This document shows, piece after piece, positions 5,830-9,316 of a stretch of DNA of 9,316 nucleotides (within the stretch, counting starts at the first letter, position 1; each line of letters begins with the position of its first letter). This DNA comes from an uncultured Collinsella sp. Its GTDB lineage: Bacteria > Actinomycetota > Coriobacteriia > Coriobacteriales > Coriobacteriaceae. The stretch covers positions 1 through 9,316 of the forward strand of contig UROR01000076.1 of the NCBI GenBank assembly GCA_900549535.1. The letters run 5' to 3'. The notes beneath the pieces are model-generated. The model searched no databases. It was given only the letters and a program-made list of their open reading frames with translations, and was not told the DNA's origin. The translations under genes and the position numbers were made by a program.

Positions 5830-6345
5830 ATGGCTTTTAATACGAAGGTCGACGTAGCCGATACCGAGCTCGAGACAGACGAGGCCGTCGCCGCCGAGGC
5901 CGAGGGCGTAACGTTCGAGGATGATGCGCTCGTCGAGGCCGAGTCCGATGTGGATGAGGATGACGAGGAAGCGGACGAGTCCGAGGACTCGCTGACCTAT
6001 TCCAACGGCGTGATCGAGAAGATCGTTGCCATGGCCACCCGCGAGGTTCCGCACGTTCTGGGCATGAAGGGTAACCTCATGCACTTTGTGCAGGAGCAGT
6101 TTGGTGCTGAGAATCTGACCAAGGGCGTGACGGTCGAGGTCACCGATGACAATCGCGTGGTCGTCAACATCTCCGTCATTATCGAGTACGGCGCCTATGC
6201 GCCCGCGATTTTCGACGACGTTAAGGCGCGCGTGACCGAGCGCCTTGCCGCGATGACCGGCCTTGAGGTGGCGGGCGTCAACCTGCGCATCGAGGACGTC
6301 ATCACCCCCGAGGAGTACGAGCACCGCACCAGCCAGCACGAATAA
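5830..6345 (+). CDS. asp23: Asp23/Gls24 family envelope stress protein
   Basis: The 171-residue protein carries an Asp23 (DUF322) domain from about residue 56 to 160. It contains LTYSNGVIEKIVAMATREVPHV, then VTVEVTDDNRVVVNISVIIEYG, the helix FDDVKARVTERLAAMTGLEV, and the final strand VNLRIEDVITPEE. In other Gram-positive bacteria Asp23 is an abundant cytosolic protein held at the membrane by AmaP and linked to cell-wall stress. Residues 1-53 form an extremely acidic tail (24 Asp/Glu, one Lys) before the domain, probably disordered. Start ATG 5830 follows AAGGAGGA (5819-5826), the strongest ribosome binding site in the window, consistent with high protein output. The gap after the DUF2273 gene is only 44 bases. 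The TAA stop lies at the edge of repeat element 3, followed by a strong terminator, so this is the operon end. Confidence 0.92.
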   Translation: MAFNTKVDVADTELETDEAVAAEAEGVTFEDDALVEAESDVDEDDEEADESEDSLTYSNGVIEKIVAMATREVPHVLGMKGNLMHFVQEQFGAENLTKGVTVEVTDDNRVVVNISVIIEYGAYAPAIFDDVKARVTERLAAMTGLEVAGVNLRIEDVITPEEYEHRTSQHE

Positions 6346-6398
6346 CCTTCCAAAAAGGGACAGGTTTGTTTTGGCAGGTTTTATCTGCGAAAACGTTA
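6344..6398 (+). repeat. Hairpin repeat element 3, inverted copy of 1473-1527
   Basis: AACCTTCCAAAA (6344-6355) pairs with TTTTGGCAGGTT (6369-6380), 12 positions with one T-C mismatch, around a loop with AGGGACAGG. The stem begins inside the TAA stop of asp23. The flank TTATCTGCGAAAACGTTA (6381-6398) is conserved in the other copy, so the repeat unit is at least 55 bp. The copy at 1473-1527 lies on the opposite strand and has a perfect stem. Confidence 0.8.
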
Positions 6399-6440
6399 AA
6401 CGGCCGACCGCGCAAGCAAAAGCGTGGCCGGCCGTTATTT
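6399..6440 (+). terminator. Intrinsic terminator of the asp23 operon
   Basis: AACGGCCGACCGCGC (6399-6413) pairs with GCGTGGCCGGCCGTT (6422-6436): 15 positions with one A-C mismatch and one G-U wobble, loop AAGCAAAA. The tail is ATTTGTATG. It stands directly behind repeat element 3, so asp23 has two hairpins in tandem. The tail ATTTGTATG is identical in nine bases to the one behind the hairpin at 532-564. Confidence 0.8.
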
Positions 6441-6465
6441 GTATGCCCCCCCGATGTAGGCATAC
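6441..6465. other. Inverted repeat upstream of the YitT-family gene
   Basis: GTATGCC (6441-6447) and GGCATAC (6459-6465) are exact reverse complements separated by 11 bases (CCCCCGATGTA). The pair lies about 20 bases upstream of the candidate -35 at 6484, and an 8-bp palindrome CTAGCTAG is at 6473-6480. Either could be an operator for the YitT-family gene. Neither matches a motif I recognise. Confidence 0.35.
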
Positions 6466-6483
6466 CGCTCGTCTAGCTAGGGG

Positions 6484-6511
6484 TTGCAATCGTCGCGTTC
6501 CGCGTTACCCT
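6484..6511 (+). promoter_or_regulatory. Candidate promoter of the YitT-family gene
   Basis: TTGCAA (6484-6489) is followed after 16 bases by TACCCT (6506-6511), a fair -35 and a weak -10. The predicted start would leave a leader of about 35 bases before the GAGGGG ribosome binding site at 6541-6546. Placement right after the asp23 operon terminator supports a promoter here. Confidence 0.35.
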
Positions 6512-6554
6512 AATGGGCGCATTGTTTCCAAATTGTTAACGAGGGGTTGCCGTA

Positions 6555-7577
6555 ATGGCTGACGAGCACGAAACAGAAAGCAAGGCATGGGCGATTGAGG
6601 CCGCCGCGGCAGAGGCAGCATCGCGTGCTGCCGAGGAGATGCATCGTCCTCCCGTGGTGCCGATGGAGCGCGTGGTCGATCGCACCGATATCGAGCGCGG
6701 CGAGCGTGCCGGTCAAAAGCGCAGCCAGGAGCCGGGCTTCCCGCGCTTTTTTGCCGAGCTCAATCTGGGCCTGATTCTTACGGCCTTCGCCATCGTTGCG
6801 TTTAAAACCCCTAATCACTTTGCTTTTGGCGGCACCTCGGGCGTGTCGGTCATTCTGTCCACGCTGTTCCCGACCCTGCCCGTCGGCGTCTTTATGTGGA
6901 TTATTAACGCGGTTCTCGTCGTTTTGGGCTTTATCTTTTTGGAACGCAAGGCAATCCTGTGGAGCGTCTTCGCCTCGTTTGCGCTGTCCGCCTATGTTTC
7001 GCTGTTTGAGCTCTTTATTCCGACCGATGTCTCGATGACGGGCGATATGTGGCTCGACCTGTGCTTTGCCGTGATACTGCCGGCGCTCGGCAGCGCCATC
7101 GTCTTTGATATTGGCGCCTCGACGGGCGGCACGGACATCCTCGCCATGATCCTCAAGCGCCGCACCACGCTCGAGATTGGCCGCGCGCTGCTGTTGGTCG
7201 ATATCGGCATCGTTGCCATCGCGGCCTTCTTGTACGGCCCGCGCGTCGGTCTGTATTGCGTGCTTGGCCTGTTTGCCAAGACGCTTGTGGTCGACAAAGC
7301 CATTGAGAGCATCCATCTTCGTAAGGTCTGCACGGTCATTTGCTCCGAACCCCTTAAGGTCGAGGAGTTTATCGTCAAGCATCTCAACCGCACGGCGACC
7401 ATCAGCCGGGGCTACGGTGCCTTCTCGGGCAAGTGTGTGACGGTGATCATGAGCGTGCTGAGCCGTCGCGAGGCCGTGCAACTGCGCCGCTATGCGCGCG
7501 AAGTCGATCCGGGTGCCTTTATCACGATCGTCGACAGCTCCGAGATCGTCGGCAAGGGCTTCCGCGGAACGAACTAG
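6555..7577 (+). CDS. YitT family membrane protein (YitT + DUF2179)
   Basis: The 340-residue protein begins with about 60 hydrophilic, charged, alanine/glutamate-rich residues. The YitT membrane domain (about 65-250) follows, with five or six membrane helices, and then a cytosolic DUF2179 domain (about 256-332). Key motifs are GGTSGVSVI (92-100), GASTGGTDILAMIL (187-200), LGLFAKTLVVDKAIES (237-252), and in the last domain ISRGYGAFSG (283-292) and DPGAFITIVDSSEIVGKGF. YitT proteins are common in Gram-positive bacteria; they look like transporters, but the substrate is unknown. The start ATG 6555 has GAGGGG at 6541-6546. The N-terminal extension is longer than in usual YitT proteins (about 280-290 residues in all). 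No terminator is visible after the TAG at 7575-7577, so read-through into the zinc-ribbon gene is possible. Confidence 0.93.
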   Translation: MADEHETESKAWAIEAAAAEAASRAAEEMHRPPVVPMERVVDRTDIERGERAGQKRSQEPGFPRFFAELNLGLILTAFAIVAFKTPNHFAFGGTSGVSVILSTLFPTLPVGVFMWIINAVLVVLGFIFLERKAILWSVFASFALSAYVSLFELFIPTDVSMTGDMWLDLCFAVILPALGSAIVFDIGASTGGTDILAMILKRRTTLEIGRALLLVDIGIVAIAAFLYGPRVGLYCVLGLFAKTLVVDKAIESIHLRKVCTVICSEPLKVEEFIVKHLNRTATISRGYGAFSGKCVTVIMSVLSRREAVQLRRYAREVDPGAFITIVDSSEIVGKGFRGTN

Positions 7578-7635
7578 CACAGACGTATTCAACGAACCGC
7601 CTGCTGGCGCCGTGTACCTTGCAAATCGGTCATCT

Positions 7636-7666
7636 TTGAGTATTTGACCCCACATTGGGCAATAAT
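7636..7666 (+). promoter_or_regulatory. Weak candidate promoter of the zinc-ribbon membrane gene
   Basis: TTGAGT (7636-7641) and AATAAT (7661-7666) are near-consensus hexamers, but the 19-base spacer is long. TTGACC at 7644-7649 is an alternative -35 with a spacer too short for the same -10. The 149-base gap from 7578 to 7726 holds nothing else that I can identify: no strong hairpin, no small gene. Confidence 0.25.
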
Positions 7667-7726
7667 GATGCTAAAGACATCGTTTGCGATCCAAGTGATT
7701 CGTTCAAGATACGAAGGGATGATTCT

Positions 7727-9043
7727 ATGTTCTGCTCGCAGTGTGGCGCCCCCATGGGCGATAACGACAAGTTCTGCGGCGTGTGTGGCGCTCCTAATGC
7801 CGGTGCCGCTGGCCCCGCTCCCCAGGGACAGCCTCAGCCCCAGCAGTTTGTTCCGCAACCGCCCGTGGCGAATGCGCCAAAGGGCTGTGTGGCTCAGGCG
7901 TTCCAAGATATGACTAAGACTCCGGGCGTGCTTCAGCGTGTATGCCAAATCGCGTTTTTGCCGGCGCTGATTTGCGTTGTGTCGGTGCTCGTGCTGTTTA
8001 TTCCCGTTATTGGCGGCATTGCGGCTGCCATCGGCTTTTTGGCAGCTTGCATTGCGAGTGTGTGCGGTTCCGGCTTTGGTATCGAGTGGGGCCGTGATCT
8101 GTCGCTCAAGGTCGATGACGGCATGGACCGTCCGCTGATGCGTTCCACGTCGTTTGGTCTCGGAGTCTTTTCGAGCGTTATTTCGGTCGTGCTCGAGGTT
8201 ATCGCTGCCATTCCCGTTATCGGTGTAGTGCTTTCGCTGGCGGAGGGCGCGGTAATTGGCGCCGCAGGCTCGTATTCGTATTACGGCTCTTATGCGCTCG
8301 AAGCTGCGCTGTTTGGCTCGCTTGGCCTGCTTGTCCTGGCGCTAATTGCCTCGGCGATTCTGGGTGTCTTCTTTAAGATGTTCGCCGACATTGCCGTGAT
8401 GCACTTTGCGGTGACCGGGCGCGTCGAGAGCGCGTTTTCGCTCGATAAGGTCTGGGCGGCCTTTAAGCACAACAAGACCAAGCTGTTCTGTGCTTCGTTC
8501 CTTCCCGAGTTTTTGACGGGCCTGGTTTCCAACGCCATTACGTGGATCTTGACAGCTGTCTTTGGTGCCATCGCCGGAATTGGCGCGTACGGCCATTACT
8601 ATCGCCCCACGGGTATCGAGGCGATTGTTACCGCCGGTGGTGTCACGCTCGTATTGTTCCTGGTGCTGATTGCATTCGTCACGGTGTTCCTTACGGTCTT
8701 TGGCAAGATGCTCAAGCACCGTGCCGTTGGCTATTGGGCTGCACGTTATGCAAGCGAATGGGCCGATGAGGACAAGGACGACGTTTTGACTTTTGTGCTC
8801 CCGGGTGAGAAGAAGCCTGCTCCTGCGGGATTCAATCCCACGGCAGCCACTGGTGCTGCGCCTGCCCCGGCGCCCGCGCCTGCACCTGCCCCGGCACCCG
8901 CGCCTGCCCCTGCCCCGGCACCTGCTCCTGTCCCCGCACCGGCGTCCGAGGCGACGCCTGCGGAGCCCGATTGGGATGCCGTTGCCACGCCGGCGGATGA
9001 GCCGGGCGATAATCCTGCTGCCGAAAACAATCAAACCGAATAG
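7727..9043 (+). CDS. Zinc-ribbon multi-pass membrane protein, DUF4013-like
   Basis: The 438-residue protein has three parts. An N-terminal zinc ribbon holds Cys3, Cys6, Cys17 and Cys20 (MFCSQCGAPM...KFCGVCG). A proline/glutamine linker follows (24-50). The membrane part (about 75-330) has six or so hydrophobic segments: 76-112, 144-170, 195-218, 262-287 and 300-325. The segment AVMHFAVTGRVESAFSLDKV (223-241) resembles the conserved block of DUF4013 proteins, so that family is likely but not certain. The tail is a proline-alanine repeat (377-406) and an acidic end. The start is ATG 7727, since it puts the ribbon at the very N-terminus and has AAGGG at 7714-7718. An in-frame ATG at 7655 would add 24 unconvincing residues. 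Function unknown; a membrane protein sensing or binding through a zinc ribbon is only a guess. The gene at 9239 starts with the same ribbon. Confidence 0.85.
   Translation: MFCSQCGAPMGDNDKFCGVCGAPNAGAAGPAPQGQPQPQQFVPQPPVANAPKGCVAQAFQDMTKTPGVLQRVCQIAFLPALICVVSVLVLFIPVIGGIAAAIGFLAACIASVCGSGFGIEWGRDLSLKVDDGMDRPLMRSTSFGLGVFSSVISVVLEVIAAIPVIGVVLSLAEGAVIGAAGSYSYYGSYALEAALFGSLGLLVLALIASAILGVFFKMFADIAVMHFAVTGRVESAFSLDKVWAAFKHNKTKLFCASFLPEFLTGLVSNAITWILTAVFGAIAGIGAYGHYYRPTGIEAIVTAGGVTLVLFLVLIAFVTVFLTVFGKMLKHRAVGYWAARYASEWADEDKDDVLTFVLPGEKKPAPAGFNPTAATGAAPAPAPAPAPAPAPAPAPAPAPAPVPAPASEATPAEPDWDAVATPADEPGDNPAAENNQTE
8855..8944 (+). repeat. Pro-Ala coding tandem repeat
   Basis: This stretch encodes residues 377-406 of the zinc-ribbon protein as alternating alanine and proline with one valine. 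At DNA level two 24-bp units, 8876-8899 and 8900-8923, differ at only 2 positions. An 18-bp shorter relative precedes them at 8858-8875. This points to recent unit duplication. Pro-Ala tails act as extended spacers or cell-wall-spanning segments in other proteins. Here the tail is C-terminal and ends in about 30 acidic residues. Confidence 0.85.
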
Positions 9044-9051
9044 CCGGTCGA

Positions 9052-9086
9052 GGCGCCCTGGGCAACTGAGCCCGGGGTGCCTTTTT
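9052..9086 (+). terminator. Intrinsic terminator of the zinc-ribbon membrane gene
   Basis: GGCGCCCTGGGC (9052-9063) pairs with GCCCGGGGTGCC (9070-9081) over 12 positions with two G-U wobbles, loop AACTGA, followed by TTTTT (9082-9086). It starts 8 bases after the stop codon and is the clearest terminator in the window. Confidence 0.92.
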
Positions 9087-9151
9087 CTACTGCGAAAGCA
9101 AGAAAATGCCTGGGAAAACGGTTGCAGCAAAATTTCTCGGAAATTGGTCAA

Positions 9152-9163
9152 TGTTGCGCAACA
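9152..9163. promoter_or_regulatory. 12-bp palindrome in the promoter region of the last gene
   Basis: TGTTGCGCAACA is a perfect palindrome 76 bases before the start codon at 9239. TATTGT at 9174-9179 could be a -10, but TTGCGC inside the palindrome is only 14 bases upstream, too close for a standard -35. It may be an operator for this gene; the regulator is unknown. Confidence 0.35.
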
Positions 9164-9204
9164 ACGTCGCGGCTATTGTTGAGAACGTAGACGTGTAAGG
9201 TTTG

Positions 9205-9221
9205 AAGGCGTGCGACGCCTT
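9205..9221 (+). other. Leader hairpin before the last gene
   Basis: AAGGCGT (9205-9211) and ACGCCTT (9215-9221) form a perfect 7-bp stem with a GCG loop. It ends 5 bases before AAGGAG (9227-9232), leaving the ribosome binding site free. It could stabilise the message start or act as a minor regulatory hairpin. The 3-nt loop and T-less tail exclude a terminator. Confidence 0.4.
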
Positions 9222-9238
9222 AGGAAAAGGAGAGGCTC

Positions 9239-9301
9239 ATGTTCTGTCCCACTTGTGGTTCTCCCATTTCGGATGATGCCAAATTCTGCCCTGTTAGCTG
9301 A
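9239..9301 (+). pseudogene. Broken or cut-off start of a second zinc-ribbon protein gene
   Basis: ATG 9239 has AAGGAG at 9227-9232 and a leader hairpin, as for a real gene. It encodes MFCPTCGSPISDDAKFCPVS and then TGA. Cys3, Cys6 and Cys17 match the ribbon of the gene at 7727. The fourth ligand, expected at residue 20, is serine (AGC), and the next codon is a stop. A real ribbon would continue with Cys-Gly and a downstream domain. The break point lies at about 9296. The last 21 bases may be foreign or wrong sequence at a contig end, or the gene may truly be dead. I favour the first, since leader and start signals look intact. Confidence 0.55.
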
Positions 9302-9316
9302 TCCGCCCTAGGTCCC

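Noticed and set aside
6510..7655. 381-codon minus-strand frame opposite the YitT-family gene
   Set aside because: It has low-complexity charged composition without domains and is fully antisense to a well-supported gene.
7655..7726. Upstream ATG 7655 for the zinc-ribbon membrane protein
   Set aside because: It would put 24 unrelated residues before the zinc ribbon, overlaps the candidate -10, and lacks a good ribosome binding site.
8342..9151. Arg/Gly-rich minus-strand frame over the Pro-Ala repeat
   Set aside because: It is the reverse reading of the repeat DNA and lacks any start signal or domain.

Overview
The window looks like ordinary housekeeping chromosome from a moderately GC-rich Gram-positive actinobacterium. 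The best guess is a Coriobacteriia relative (Collinsella/Olsenella-like). This rests on the pairing of an AmaP-DUF2273-Asp23 envelope module with Lgt, a YebC protein, a YitT-family protein, a DUF6020-like polytopic protein and zinc-ribbon/DUF4013-like membrane proteins, plus frequent GTG starts. The taxon is an inference and was not tested. All convincing genes lie on the + strand, and no intergenic gap exceeds about 210 bases. There is no CRISPR array, tRNA, rRNA, transposase or phage gene.

Layout. Bases 1-203 hold a perfect 42-bp palindrome at the very edge and a leader with a second, 16-bp palindrome. Then come a stand-alone NifU C-terminal-domain protein (204-482), a strong hairpin terminator, and lgt (592-1413). 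Two inverted hairpin repeat elements follow (1412-1530), then a 727-residue DUF6020-like membrane protein (1549-3732) with a small hairpin at its stop codon. Next are yebC (3897-4703), a strong intrinsic terminator whose U-tract merges into a perfect TATAAT, and the three-gene envelope-stress operon amaP-like / DUF2273 / asp23 (4870-6345). A third copy of the hairpin repeat and a second strong terminator close that operon. The right part holds a YitT-family transporter-like protein (6555-7577), a 438-residue zinc-ribbon multi-pass protein with a Pro-Ala repeat tail (7727-9043) and its terminator. The window ends in the start of a second zinc-ribbon gene that stops abruptly.

How the genes fit together. 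Most of the window serves the cell envelope: Lgt lipidates lipoproteins, and the AmaP-like and DUF2273 proteins probably anchor Asp23 at the membrane. The DUF6020-like, YitT and zinc-ribbon proteins are also polytopic membrane proteins. The NifU-domain protein (Fe-S cluster carrier) and YebC (translation/transcription factor family) are cytosolic.

The most interesting non-coding signal is a small family of hairpin elements sharing a GGGACAGG (or CAGGTTT) core with different but still complementary arms. Two copies match over 55 bp in inverted orientation at 51 of 55 positions, about 4.9 kb apart. Three of the four family members start inside the TAA stop codon of the preceding gene. Both extreme ends of the window look abnormal (a fold-back palindrome on the left, a gene broken at its last expected zinc-binding cysteine on the right), which would fit the ends of an assembled contig.
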